DNA from: Ziziphus jujuba
Taxonomy: Eukaryota; Streptophyta; Magnoliopsida; Rosales; Rhamnaceae
DNA length: 64,000 nucleotides
Direction of reading: 5' to 3'
Assembly (NCBI RefSeq): GCF_031755915.1
Contig: NC_083387.1
Location: forward strand, 5,050,501-5,114,500
The position numbers and the translations under genes are program-made. The first letter of the stretch is position 1. Each line of letters begins with the position of its first letter. The notes under the pieces are model-generated. The model was not told the origin of the DNA. It saw only the letters and a program-made list of their open reading frames with translations, and did not search any database. This document shows positions 1-16,503 of the stretch, one piece after another.

Positions 1-1
1 T

Positions 2-133
2 ACCGGGAAGGGTTGTGGCTTTTATGTGGTGAGCAAGTGGTTGAGGATTACTAACCTGCCCACCTCCTCTAGCAATTCGCGTGTTGCGCAAGTTTGGCAG
101 TCTGTGACTTTGGGCGCTTGGAATTTTCAATAA
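2..133 (+). CDS. 3' end of an unidentified protein-coding gene (partial)
   Basis: An open frame enters from the left edge at base 2 and runs 43 codons to TAA at 131-133. The peptide ends in VWQSVTLGAWNFQ. Base composition is richer in GC than the flanking DNA and the frame has no internal stop, which suggests the last exon of a gene lying mostly outside the window. I do not recognise the family. The join to any upstream exon cannot be seen, so even the start of this exon is open. The downstream 650 bp is AT-rich and looks non-coding. Confidence 0.5.
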   Translation, partial: TGKGCGFYVVSKWLRITNLPTSSSNSRVAQVWQSVTLGAWNFQ

Positions 134-779
134 CCTCAAGAACACATAAAAGGGAAAACTATAATTATCATTTGTAAAAATATTAACTAAATTGATTTGT
201 ATTTTACATATGCAATTATTACGTTAATGTAATATATGAGATAACTATTTCGGTGTTAAAAAAAAAAAATCTCAATTATCAATTATCAATTTCAATTAAA
301 TTGATAAAAGAAATTAGATGAAAAATGTTTTAAAATCACAAACCAAGCTTGAGTTGTAGATATATTGTTTTAGTGATTATATAACTACTTGTTTATTACA
401 ATTTTAAATTTTTTTTATAATCCATTATCATTTTATTCTAATTTTGTTCCTTTTATAATATATCTGAATTTTGTTCTTTTTTCTTTTTCCTTTTTTGTTT
501 TTGGTAATTATGTTTTCTTAAAAATTGAACTCCAAGTCCAACTGAAAATTATTTTCCGTTTACTTTACCTTTTATTGCCTTATCTATTAAATTAGAGCAT
601 TTGTAATTTTGTCAGTAATTTACATAGAAAAAAAAAATATATATATATATATATATTTTTTTTTGATAAATAATATATATATATATATATATATTTGTTT
701 CTGTCACTCGTGAACGATTTGTGTATGAGATGGGTTCGACGTCGAGAGCCATGTCACTGCTTTTAGGCCATAAACAAAT
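134..779. other. AT-rich intergenic stretch with TA microsatellites
   Basis: No supportable gene. The stretch is very AT-rich, with A and T homopolymers and two TA dinucleotide runs at about 640-656 and 670-694. The short open frames here are T-rich and have no family features. Confidence 0.7.
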
Positions 780-907
780 AAATGCGACCAACATCTGAGT
801 CCTGGCTTTCTTCGGGAAAAAAAAAAAAAAAACTGAGTCGTGGCCGCTTAAACACCAAAATCTTAACCGTCTACCCTAAATGACAACGTGGCCTGCTCAA
901 TCTAAGC

Positions 908-964
908 CACGTGTAATTTACTGTCTGCCCCGGCAGCACAACTACCAAACCCCGAGACGTGTCC
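908..964 (+). promoter_or_regulatory. G-box (CACGTG, 908-913) and ABRE-like ACGTGTCC (957-964) upstream of the ABCI gene
   Basis: A perfect palindromic G-box lies about 150 bp before the ABCI start codon, and an ACGTGTCC element lies about 100 bp before it. Both are classic bZIP-binding cores. From memory, Arabidopsis ABCI20 and ABCI21 are reported to be light-induced under HY5, a G-box-binding bZIP, so the placement is meaningful. Function here is inference. Confidence 0.5.
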
Positions 965-1061
965 ACTTCTCTTTGGCTGCGCATCCGATTTCCTCCGTAA
1001 GTACATAAAACGAACGAAGACAATACGTTGAGCTTCGTATTGTCGAATTTGCAGAGCAAAA

Positions 1062-3497
1062 ATGGAGGATAGAGGAAGCTTGAAGCCTGAGGAAGAAGGC
1101 TCCAAGTATGAGAGCTCGAGCAGTATCAAAGTGTATGGCATGCAATTCTCTTACGATGGACAAACCCCACTATTTGCCGACTTCAATCTCGATATCTCCC
1201 CTGGATCTCGATGTCTTCTCGTCGGCGCAAACGGATCTGGTAACCAAATTGCAATTCTTCTTCTTTTTTTCCCACCAATTTGAACCTTTTTTTCTTTATT
1301 GTGAATTCAATTATCTAGGATTTGGGAATGCTATTTTTTTTCCCCTGTTTCTTTTACTCTGTACTGAATAATGAAATGATATCTAATGCAGGGAAAACCA
1401 CACTGTTGAAGATCCTAGCAGGAAAGCATATGGTTGGCGAAAGAGATGTTGTGAGGGTGTTGAATTATTCGGCTTTTCATGACACCCATCTGGTTTGTAG
1501 CGGTGATTTGGCCTATTTGGGAGGATCTTGGAGTAAAACTGTTGGTTCTGCTGTGAGTTTCAATATTCATCTCTTTCTTATATTTGTTTTCTTGCAGTTT
1601 ATTAGGTTTTGATGTGATATATTCGAAAAGGCCATTCGTTTTTTGTTTGCGATTTCCTTTATCTCTATTTTTATTTATCACACACAGTTTATATTTTATA
1701 AAAGGCATGGTCATGGATACTAAATATTTATATCATTGGGACATAGATTGATATACACTAATAATATACACGCAGCACATTATGGTTACCGGTATTTATT
1801 TACCTTTCAACATTATTTATTCTTATGTTCTTGGCACATGGGCAATCTGAATATAATTTTTGTTTTTTTTTGGTTTTTTTTTTTTAATTTATTTTTTATT
1901 TTTTATATATATTACTACACATTCAGGGAGAGATTCCGCTCCAGGGGGATTTCTCTGCTGAGCATATGATATTTGGAGGTGGGTAATTAACTCATATACT
2001 GTTGTTTCATTCTTTTGATAGATTTCGCAATTTTAGTATAATATTTTAACGATATTGAGATAAATCAGTCGGGGCAGCTTTTTACAGCAATATAAGAGAA
2101 ACTTAAGTCAGTCTTATGTGGATTTAACTCTTAAGTCATTGTTTACATGCTTACATTGTTAAGTACAGGTTGCACTCTAGAGTTACCTTCTTCGGTTTGC
2201 AGTTTTCTATAATATTTGGATACTATTTAATTTATTAATCTTCATTATATCATTTCCCCATCACCTAGCCTCCTGAAACTCAATCATTTCATTCTATTTT
2301 ATTTTAACTTTTGGCAGTGGAAGGGGCTGATCCTGTTAGAAGAGATAAGTTGATTGAGTTACTTGATATTGACCTCCAGTGGCGAATGCATAAAGTATCA
2401 GATGGGCAGAGGCGTCGAGTCCAAATCTGCATGGGACTTCTTCACCCGTTTAAGGTATCGCGATTTCATGATCATGGGGTACTGTGTTATTACAATTGGA
2501 GATGGTTGTTAACTTTCACCTTCAGGCACATCCAACAAGATCACAATGGGAATCCTACTCTTTTTGTTTTATTGGGAGATTTTAAAATCACCAAGGAAAC
2601 GGTCTTGGGTCCTGGAAGTGTTTAAAATTCTTTATGTTTCATCTCAAAGATCAGACCTTGGACCAAAGTTCTGAACATTATATGCTAACTAAACTTTCCT
2701 TTAGAATGCTGTGTCAGTATATTTGGAATTTTTGTCTGAAGGAAAAATAAAAATTTCAGTTGGTCTACCCAAGCAAACTATTTGGTAATGTTGCATTTTC
2801 AACTTTTTATAATCTGAAACCATCTCATTAACATCACAGGTTCTTTTGCTTGATGAGGTAACAGTCGACTTAGATGTTGTTGCTAGGATGGACTTACTTG
2901 AATTCTTCAAGGAAGAATGTGATCAGGTACTGACCTTGCTTTATTTGTAAAATTCACATGCAACACAAACATAAGATCTGAGACTGGAAAGCTTATAAAA
3001 ATAGTTACACTACATATGCTGGTAGTGGATCTGGACATTTTATCTGATGCTTCTATCCAGGACAAAACCATTATGATAGTGGAGTTGTGCCACAATCTTA
3101 CTTTTTTTTTCTTTCCCTGATAGTATATGAAGTGCTTAAGTAGGTCCCAGAATTTAAATTGATTGTTTCTGCATTGCTGTTGTTATTAATGTGTCAATAT
3201 TTATTACAGAGAGGAGCAACAATTGTATATGCAACCCACATCTTTGATGGGTTGGAAACATGGGCAACACATCTGGCATACATCCAAGATGGTGATCTGA
3301 GGAGAGCGGAGAAGTTATCAGAGGTTAATGAGTTAAAGAACTCGGCCAATCTGCTGTCTGTTGTTGAGTCCTGGCTTCGTTCTGAAATCAAGCACGAAAA
3401 AAAGAAACCCATCAACCCTCCTTCTCAAATCCGAAAGACATCTCCTTTTGGTACTTCTCCTTTTGTCTCATCTAGACACATGGCGTACTACCGATAG
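1062..3497 (+). CDS. ABCI19/20: ABC transporter I family protein, ABCI19/20/21 type (soluble ABC ATPase)
   Basis: Six coding exons: 1062-1239, 1392-1552, 1927-1978, 2318-2454, 2840-2926 and 3210-3497 (903 nt, 300 aa). The product is a single ABC nucleotide-binding domain without membrane segments. Walker A is GANGSGKTT (residues 55-63), split by intron 1. The signature is degenerate, VSDGQ (157-161) in place of LSGGQ. Walker B is LLLDE (about 178-182) and the switch histidine is in YATH (H215). This pattern is typical of the plant ABCI19/20/21 group, related to yeast CAF16. Arabidopsis members are reported at the endoplasmic reticulum and affect cytokinin response. The C-terminal ~40 residues are basic and Ser/Pro-rich. 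The start is the first ATG in a GC-richer leader. Which of the three paralogues it matches is inferred mainly from neighbours, which resemble the AT1G03905 (ABCI19) locus. Confidence 0.92.
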
Positions 3498-6400
3498 TTT
3501 CTCCAAAGCTATTTTTGATAAAACTCAAAATTGAAGTCAAATACGAAAGTGAGAAAGCTTTTTTACTGATGAATAATTTATTGTATAATTTATAGTTGAT
3601 TCAAGAATGGTGTAATGTTCATTTATGTGTGTAGCAGTAAATCGGCTCATAGGTCCTGGCTCCATGAGGAAGCCCCAATTTCAGCTTTTGAGTTTCTTGG
3701 CGACAGAGATGCCAAATGTAACGAATATGTTGTACTGAATTACACTGTTATCAATGAAATAATCATGTTTGTTGACAACTAGTCTGCGATTCTTTCCTGA
3801 TTTCCTATGGTTGATTGTGGTGACAAATAAATTGCATCTTTTGGTGATACATGTAACAGGATCATCTACATATGAATGGCCAAGTTAGTCATTGTATGAT
3901 TTGTTACAATGAAGGCGTACTAGTTGTAAATCTATTAGTGAGTTTAATGTCAGGCTTATCTTCACATCCCATGGTCTTTGATATTTATTTGTCGGTATGT
4001 ATTTTTTTAGTTTTCAATCGTTTTACTGCCCTCAGCATGGATGCTCATTCCATCTTGTTATTATAACTCACTCACTCTCTGAATGGTTTTAATATGCCAT
4101 ATACGAACTGAATTAGAAACTTAATTCTTATGCAATTGATTCAATTTCATAGTTTCTTATAACCTATAACATCTTCAGATCTTGACTTTGACAGATATGG
4201 TTTACCTAGATTTTGACTTCATTCCTGGAATAATATAATTTCTCTGCAGAATGATAACCATAGTAACTTGGTCTGAACTTCTGCTTCTCCCTTTTTTTTA
4301 TTTTTTTTTTCAATCACGTTATGTAATTTCATTCTATGTTATAAGATTTATTTTTTTGGTTAATTCTAAGTTATTTGATTTGGTTTATAGAACCTGGACA
4401 ATTTATTGAGTTTGGTAGAGTTGTTTATGCTCAACTGTCATGACAACAGAGCCTGAAAATAGAAGATGCTTTATGAGACAGTGAGTGGTTACTCAAATTA
4501 GAAGGACACAGGCACCAAGCTTATCATTGCAAGGTCACAAGCTGACATATTTTGTGACAAACTTAAGGCTGTTGGTTAATATTTGCCCAACCACTTGATT
4601 CTGTCTCTTTCTGACGGTAATACTTCTCCAACTTTTCCCCTTCAACCACCCAGGGAAAAGCAGCAATTTCAGTTGAACTCGAGTTTATAAAGTAATCCAA
4701 TTTCCAATTCATGCTTTTTGCCTTGCTTCACCATAAATGGTACTACTTAATGTCCCTTCAATGCTAAAGCTAATATGAATAAAACTGTTGGCTAGTTCGG
4801 GTCCGAAAACCTATAGTGTAAGACCTCTATCCCACATTGCCAGGAAATATGAACGAGCTGTCCAACTCAATTCTAAATTCACATTTATAAAATCCATTTT
4901 TGCTGTACCTTATTTGTTTTTTCTGTTGGTTTTAATTAGGTGTTTCGATTCATAAATGAATTGAAAATTGGGTGTGATAATTGCCAATTTGATGATCAAA
5001 TTTTTATGATTTGAGTTTGTGGTGTTATATTGTTTTGTGGATCTTTGCTTTTTGTGTCTTCTTTCTGTTGACACATATAGATATTTTGGTTTTGCGGATG
5101 GTCCCATAATGCCCTTAAATGCAAGGAACCTTTCAACAAGGAACTCCCAACTTTTTTTAGTTGGTTTTGTCTTCTCAATTGGTCCTCATGAGCCTTGGAA
5201 AAGGGTTGATAGCTCAGCATACGAGATCGTGAAGAAGAATACAAATGAAGTGGATTAGAGATCAAACCAACTCATTATGTTTTTTCATACCCAAAAAAAA
5301 AAAAAAAAATGGTAACTAAAAAATAATAATAATAAATATGAATAAGAAAACCAATATATTTTGTCATTCACCAAGCTGTATTCACAAAAAAGAAAAACAT
5401 ATTCAACAGAAAAAGAAAAACTAATACCAATAAAGAAAAGAAAAAAGAGAAATAACTCAACTTAAAACTAGAATATCCGATATTTGTTTACATTACAATA
5501 TAATTGTAATTAGAACACCAAAAAATCCTTGTTACTTTATATTAATTCATTCCAACGTCAAATACTCGGTTATCTAACTTAAATTATTAGTCCCTGAGTT
5601 AATATGTTCTTTGGAAATGATTCCAATTTTGAATTTTCCATTGAAAAGGAAAAAAAAAAAAAAAACTTAAATTTATATTATGATATTTGGAGTGCATGTC
5701 TTACTCTAAAAGAGGATTTAAGTTATAATAATAATAATAATAAGTAGAAGAAGAAGAACAATAATAAAGAAAAATAAAAGAGGATTCAAACATGCCTGCA
5801 AGGGATGGGCATGGGTATGGTGGGTTTTTGGACAGATGTTATATTTTGGATTTAGAGAAAATATTATTTTCTGTTATTATTTTAAGAAACAAACCATCCA
5901 GAAAATTCTTATAGAATCAAAAACAATTTATCTAAAGAAAAAAAAAAAGAATTTTTTTGTTGGACAGGAAAAAAAGGAGTGTTTCTTTTTATATTGCAGC
6001 ATCTTTTCATCAATTTATTTTTTCAATTTCAAATATATCACGTTAATATAAATAATATATTTTCTAATTTGATTTTTTTTAAGCTTAAAAAAAATACATA
6101 ATCTGATCTTATATCATATATTATAATATTATTTCATAATTACCTTTTCGTTTGAATATAAACGTAATACAATTATCGGGAAAACACTAATGGGGTGTTT
6201 ATATAATATATTTATAAAAAATTTATGTAAAAAAATTATATATATATATATATATATAAAAATATAGTCGATAATAATGCATAATATAATTTATATATAG
6301 ATAACAGAGAATGGGATAGAATATAAAAAAAGATAGATCAGAGGGGGTGCGCAATACGCACCGTGATGGAGAACGTGAAAGGTGCCGGCCAAGCGAATCT

Positions 6401-6660
6401 TCTCGGATCAATTTATCGTGAGATCCAAGGTATAAAACCCCAATAAAAAGGATTTTTAAAAGTAAATTTGAAAAAAAAAAAAAGAAGAAAAAAGCGAAAA
6501 AAGGAAAATAGGAGGGAAGAAAGGAAAAGGGATGTAAAATATAAAAATGGGAGGGAGAGAGGGAGGGGAGGGTGGTTGTGTCGTTGGAAATGAGCGAATA
6601 GCACGGACGACAAGAAAAGTGAGTCATCGGAGTTTATAACCAACTCTATTCTCCAAAACG
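3498..6660. other. Intergenic region between the ABCI and NDR kinase genes
   Basis: The first ~280 bp is probably the ABCI 3' untranslated region. The rest is AT-rich. A stretch around 4790-4870 has the 'agacctctatcccacattgc' style sequence often seen in degraded plant LTR or TRIM repeats, but no paired terminal repeats were found. An open frame at 5019-5258 (79 codons) has no recognisable domain. TA repeats lie near 6236-6257, and a purine-rich strip lies at 6465-6575. No RNA gene was recognised. Confidence 0.6.
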
Positions 6661-6714
6661 CTAAGCCCAAAGCTTAACCGAAAATGCCGTTGTGACTATC
6701 AATCTTTCTCTCTC

Positions 6715-6722
6715 TAGGGTTT
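6715..6722 (+). promoter_or_regulatory. telo-box-like TAGGGTTT in the NDR kinase leader
   Basis: TAGGGTTT follows a CT-rich stretch at the probable transcription start region of the NDR kinase gene. An AGCCCA (site II-type) element lies about 50 bp upstream at 6664-6669. The pair is common at plant housekeeping promoters. Function is inferred. Confidence 0.4.
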
Positions 6723-6775
6723 CGCGGGTCGTATTCTCGTTATTCTTTTCTTTCTTTCTCATAATTATTTACGCG

Positions 6776-7135
6776 GTAATCCGAATTCTCAGCCCCCGCC
6801 CTATCTGTTTGTTTCGTTTTGTTTTGTTTTTTTTTTTTTGTTTTTTTTTTTTATGTTTTTCCTAATCCAAAATTCTTTAGCATTTTGGATTTCGTTTGTT
6901 ATGTATCTTACTGTTTCTCTTTGGATTAAGCAAGGTTTTGAGCTCTTGATTTTTTTTTTCTTTTTTTTTTTTTTTCCCTGAAATGTGTAAAACTGGGATT
7001 TATTTGTGATACTGCTTGGATTTTTCGGATTAAGTTTAAACATCCCGAAACGATTTTGGATTTTTAGTCTGGTAAAAATATTATCTGAATTTTTGAATAT
7101 ATAATGTGCATGCAAATGTGAGAATTTGTTTGCAG
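6776..7135 (+). other. Probable 5'-UTR intron of the NDR kinase gene
   Basis: A GTAAT donor follows the CT-rich/telo-box leader. A T-rich stretch ending TTTGCAG follows at 7135, just before the leader segment that contains two short upstream reading frames. Placement is by splice consensus only; transcript data would settle it. Confidence 0.5.
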
Positions 7136-7169
7136 ATTCAAAATTTTGAATTCGGAGGAGATCGTTAAC

Positions 7170-7247
7170 ATGGAAATAATGGAATGGATGCAGAATTTGG
7201 GGAAGATAAAATTTGGAACGTTTTGAGGGATGGAGTTTATTTGTTGA
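7170..7247 (+). promoter_or_regulatory. Two upstream open reading frames in the NDR kinase leader
   Basis: uORF1 (7170-7226) encodes 18 residues beginning MEIMEWMQNLGKI and ends TGA. uORF2 (7230-7247) encodes 5 residues. Both lie downstream of the inferred leader intron and end before the main ATG at 7275, so scanning ribosomes would meet them first. They could lower kinase translation; conservation is unknown. Confidence 0.5.
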
Positions 7248-7274
7248 AAGTACCCATTAGTGGGGAAAAAAAAA

Positions 7275-12349
<5,075 letters not shown>

Positions 12350-14517
12350 GCCGGCCAATGAATTTGATGGAGTGAGAGCTTGTTTTCAATCCATCTGCAT
12401 TTTGACACTAAAGTGACTAGATGTTGTTCTTGATGCATTCTTCTGCGCCTCAATTTTTAAGTGGCTATGTCAGCAGGAGCTTTGTGGTTTGACTAAATTA
12501 CTAGAAAGGCTCTTAAAGGCCCGAACGAAGGTTTTGAAAGCAACTTAATCAGCATCTGAGTCTTCTTGTGGAAGGGGTAGTTTGAGATTTTATATTTTTA
12601 AGAATGTAAGATAGAAAAGTGGAAAAGTAAATACCAATTCATTTACTCTACTAATTTGTAACTTCATTTTTTCTTTTCTTTTGGGTTGTCAATCTGCAAA
12701 TGCTGTACAAAGATGCTGTAACTCTTAATACCACCATGTATACTTTTCTTTTATTTGTACTAAAAACATTTTGCCCAAAATATCAGTAAGGCATCGATTT
12801 ATGCCATTGTATTATACTTATTTTTATTATATATATATATATATATATATATGGATGGTAACCAGTAAACATTTGTGAATTGTTACGTGTAGCCAAGAAT
12901 TTTTCCAAAAATAAACCAATGGATGGTATTATTTTGCTGAAAAATTGGGGATTGGAAATCACTACATGATTAATATATGATAATGACAACATGTTGTCTA
13001 CGTGGGTGGTCGTTACATCATCATTAGCAGGATATTATTTTATTTATTTATTTTTGCTTCAGCCTTCAATTGCGTTTCTTTCTTTATTGGTTTGGTGGAA
13101 AACAAAAAATGCAAAAAGATATAGGAAATAGGTGACAACTGGGGATCTTTGATGAAAATAAAATAAAATAAAATTGAAACAGTCATAATTCCTAGAGATA
13201 TTCCCCTGTCCATGGATCACCTGCATAATCCCAGTGGGTCCATGTTGTATAATTGACTGCCACATGTCGTAGGATTATGGCAATGGAGTGTCACCATCAT
13301 GTATTTATGCTTGTGTAACCATGTTTTAAATGAATTTCTATCGCTAATCATTGAATTAATTACTTACATTTTTAATTGGCCGGATTTAGTGGCAGGTAAA
13401 TACTGAGTTTTTCAAACAATAAAAATCATCAAATTTCAGCCCCCAAAAAAAAAAAAAAAAAGAGAAAAAAAGAGAAGGGAAAATCGAGGTCATCGAATTA
13501 AAAGGGGCATATGTATCTAGAGAAACAAAATTAGTGTTAAAAGACGTACTCACCCTCATAGCACCAAATATTTTCCATTGAAGAATTCAGAACAGGCAGG
13601 ATTCAGGACTAATTGACCAAGCACTAATTGACCTAGCTTTCTTTAAACCCTTGTGGCAAAGTTTGATGACGGTCATCCTTCTATTTTGTTGGATCATGAA
13701 TGTGAAAGCTAGTTTGATTATTTGAACCCCAATCAAAGACGGTTTTATCTCTTACTCTCAGTATTTGGCTTCCATGCCCATATGGAATAAAAAATCTTTG
13801 CTGGCCAAACCCAAGGCTCATCTTGTCCAATAGTAAACTTAGATCATAAGAAAAATATTTGTCATTTTTTATTTATTAAATATATACTTAAACGGAAAAG
13901 TTCTAAATATTTAAGTGGTTAGTTTAATTCAAATCTAAATTGAAAACTTCCTATCTTGTTAGATTAGAATATATAGTGGGTTAGTTTTTCTTTCCACATC
14001 TTGGTAATATTATTTATTATTTCTCTTTCTGGGTAAATTCAAAACCATGTTGATTTTGCTTGCACTTCAAATACTCAAAAACCCTGTTTAAACTTTTTGA
14101 GTCCCTTTCATGATCTTAAAATATAGTTCCAGTGAGCATCATATATGTATTTTTGTAGGTCTAGTCCCAGACAATAATAAGAACGTCACTACCAAACTGA
14201 CGTGGTGTATTTTGATTTTTAGCTTATTGCATCTATCTCTATGTCTCAGCTATGCCGGCGATCCTTAGTTGTTAATTAAACAAGTGGCCAAATTTTTTTT
14301 ATACCGCAGACCTTCTCTTGTTCATTTCTTTGGCCATTATTATGCATCTCCACCAAAACCCCACCTTTAAATATGCCCTTCAACTCTCTATAACACCCTC
14401 TCTCCCACCAATTAATCTTAATTTTCCGAGTAAAAAAGCTATCTTTTCTCTATCCTGAATTGTTTTTTTTTTTTTTTTTTCTTTTGTTTTCCTTTTTTTT
14501 TTTTTTTTTTACTACTT
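12350..14517. other. Intergenic region between the NDR kinase and GRAS genes
   Basis: About 380 bp of likely kinase 3' UTR is followed by AT-rich DNA with a TA run at about 12830-12852 and an A-tract near 13443-13460. A possible TATA-type element, tttaaata, lies at about 14367, upstream of a CT- and T-rich leader for the GRAS gene. No gene, RNA gene or paired repeat was recognised. Confidence 0.6.
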
Positions 14518-16089
14518 ATGAAAGCAGGATTCGAAATGGTTCATGGGACTACTTTGGATACTATCCAACCCCATGAATCCTGGAACTCATATCCCACTGT
14601 TGGGTTCCAAAATCCAATCTCCATTCCCTTTCCCAAACCGCCTGTAACTGAAAACCGTTGCGTAAACTTGGACCGCAACGAGCTCTCAGAGTGGGTGGAG
14701 CATATCACCAAACAACTCATCGACGACTTACCAGAAAGCACTGCAGCTGCAGCTGCATCCCCAGCTGATGCTGCTTTTCACACTGCGACAACATCATCTG
14801 ATGATAACAATTTTCATCAATCGATTCCAGGCGGAGAACTCAGGCCCAAAAAAATGCTGAGAAGCTATTTAGAAACCGATGGCGATGATGAATCGGTCCA
14901 ATGGAATAACAACAACGAAATTTTTCAAAATGGAAGGGATGGTACTGGTTTAGGGTTGAGCAAAGTAGATGAGCATGGTTTAAGCCTCATTACTCTGCTC
15001 TTAGAATGCGCGGTGGCGATCTCCGTGGACAACCTCGGCGAGGCTCGTCGAATGCTGCTTGAGCTATCTCAATTGGCTTCACCATACGCGGAGTCATGTG
15101 GAGAGCGAGTGGTGGCTTATTTCGCCAAAGCCATGTCCAGCAGGGTTATAAACTCCTGGCTCGGAATTTCCTCTCCCTTTCTGAATCACAGGACCGTTCA
15201 CTCCACTTTCCAACTCTTCAACAACATCTCTCCTTTCATCAAATTCGCCCATTTCACTTCCAACCAAGCCATCCTCGAAGCTTTCCACCGTCGTGACCGC
15301 GTTCACATTGTCGACCTCGATATCATGCAAGGCCTTCAATGGCCCGCTCTCTTCCACATCCTCGCCACGCGCATCGAAGGTCCACCGCACGTGCGATTGA
15401 CCGGACTAGGAACCTCCATGGAGATTCTCATGGAGACCGGAAAACAGCTCTCCAACTTCGCGAAGAGGCTCGGAATCTCCTTCGAGTTCCAGCCGATCGC
15501 GAGTAAGTTCGGAGACATCGACGTTTCGGCTTTTCAATTAAGAAGAGGAGAAACGCTGGCCGTGCATTGGCTTCAGCATTCTCTCTACGACGCCACCGGA
15601 CCGGATTGGAAAACTATAAGACTGTTGGAGGAATTAGCACCGAGGATCGTGACGGTGGTAGAGCAAGACGTGTCGAAAGGAGGGTCGTTTTTGGATCGTT
15701 TCGTTGGGGCTCTTCACTATTATTCCACGGTGTTTGATTCTCTAGGAGCTTATTTGGGGAGTGAGGACCCAAGCAGGCATCGAGTAGAGCATTGTCTGGT
15801 TTACAAGGAAATCAATAACATATTGGCGATAGGAGGGCCGGCGAGAAGTGGAGAGGACAAGTTCAGGCATTGGAGGAGTGAGATTGGGAAGCGTTTTTTG
15901 CAAGTTCCGATGAGTGCAAACTCAATGGCTCAAGCACAGTTGATATTGAACATGTTCCCTCCTGCTCATGGATATAGCTTGGTTCAAGGAGATGGGGTTC
16001 TTAGACTTGGCTGGAAAGAAACTAGCTTGTACACTGCTTCTGCATGGACTAGTTGCACTTCCAATATTGTTCCAAGATATAGTTGCTAA
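14518..16089 (+). CDS. SCARECROW-subfamily GRAS transcriptional regulator
   Basis: Intronless, 523 aa. The N-terminal ~150 residues are variable, with an Ala run (TAAAAASPA) and Asp/Asn-rich stretches. An 'EWVEHITKQLIDDLPE' segment at about residues 58-73 may be a short interaction helix. The GRAS domain starts near residue 153 with the first leucine heptad region. VHIVDLDIMQGLQWPALFH (from residue 262) is the VHIID motif. The PFYRE-type region begins near 373 with RIVTVVEQD, and the SAW end has LGWKETSLYTASAWT. 'DIMQGLQWP', 'LTGLGTSME' and 'AVHWLQHSLYD' are typical of SCR and SCL23 rather than DELLA, SHR or HAM types. SCR proteins partner SHORT-ROOT and control asymmetric division and endodermal fate. 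The N-terminus is short for SCR itself, so this may be SCL23-like or a diverged SCR paralogue. M7 (14536) is an alternative start. Confidence 0.88.
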   Translation: MKAGFEMVHGTTLDTIQPHESWNSYPTVGFQNPISIPFPKPPVTENRCVNLDRNELSEWVEHITKQLIDDLPESTAAAAASPADAAFHTATTSSDDNNFHQSIPGGELRPKKMLRSYLETDGDDESVQWNNNNEIFQNGRDGTGLGLSKVDEHGLSLITLLLECAVAISVDNLGEARRMLLELSQLASPYAESCGERVVAYFAKAMSSRVINSWLGISSPFLNHRTVHSTFQLFNNISPFIKFAHFTSNQAILEAFHRRDRVHIVDLDIMQGLQWPALFHILATRIEGPPHVRLTGLGTSMEILMETGKQLSNFAKRLGISFEFQPIASKFGDIDVSAFQLRRGETLAVHWLQHSLYDATGPDWKTIRLLEELAPRIVTVVEQDVSKGGSFLDRFVGALHYYSTVFDSLGAYLGSEDPSRHRVEHCLVYKEINNILAIGGPARSGEDKFRHWRSEIGKRFLQVPMSANSMAQAQLILNMFPPAHGYSLVQGDGVLRLGWKETSLYTASAWTSCTSNIVPRYSC

Positions 16090-16503
16090 TATTAGTATAC
16101 GTGTGTGCATGCTTTTATCTGGTACATGACCTTGTTAATTGCAAAATTATGAGCTTACTAATCACTTTGGCAATCGAGTTAAAATAGTTATTTTAATATT
16201 ATCATATGGTTTTTTAATCTTGAATTTTACTCTATATATATATATATTGAGTTCTAGAGTTGCTCCCCGACATATATAGTTAATTATGGGAAATTAGACT
16301 AGTTGTGCTCTCAATATTGTTCCAAGATAGTTGCTAATATTAAAGCCAAATTTGGTAATGTATGTTATGTGTGTTCTTTTATTTTATGGATACATGTATA
16401 ACCTTGCAAAATTGCAAAATTACGAGCTTACTCACGTTGGCAACGAATTAAAATAGTTATTTTAATATATATTATCATATGATTTTAATCTATAATTTTT
16501 TAC
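16048..16503. repeat. Tandem duplication of the GRAS gene tail and 3' flank (~250 bp offset)
   Basis: Sequence from 16048 (last coding residues, from about TSCTSN to the stop, plus 3' flank to about 16230) recurs from 16298 to about 16503. Shared blocks include CAATATTGTTCCAAGATA, GTTGCTAATATT, GCAAAATTA.GAGCTTACT and AAAATAGTTATTTTAATAT. The second copy has small indels that remove the reading frame. This looks like a local segmental duplication after the gene formed. Confidence 0.75.

Noticed and set aside
4790..4930. LTR- or TRIM-like sequence (agacctctatcccacattgc)
   Set aside because: No second copy, primer-binding site or flanking duplication was found, so it is not called as an element.
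5019..5258. 79-codon open frame upstream of the NDR gene (and antisense partner)
   Set aside because: No recognisable family and no splice-compatible neighbours; both strands are equally open.
15094..15518. Antisense and alternate-frame open frames inside the GRAS gene
   Set aside because: They are shadows of the long, conserved GRAS frame.
14518..16089. miR171 target site in the GRAS gene
   Set aside because: Looked for because HAM-clade GRAS genes carry one; no matching sequence was seen, in line with the SCR-type assignment.
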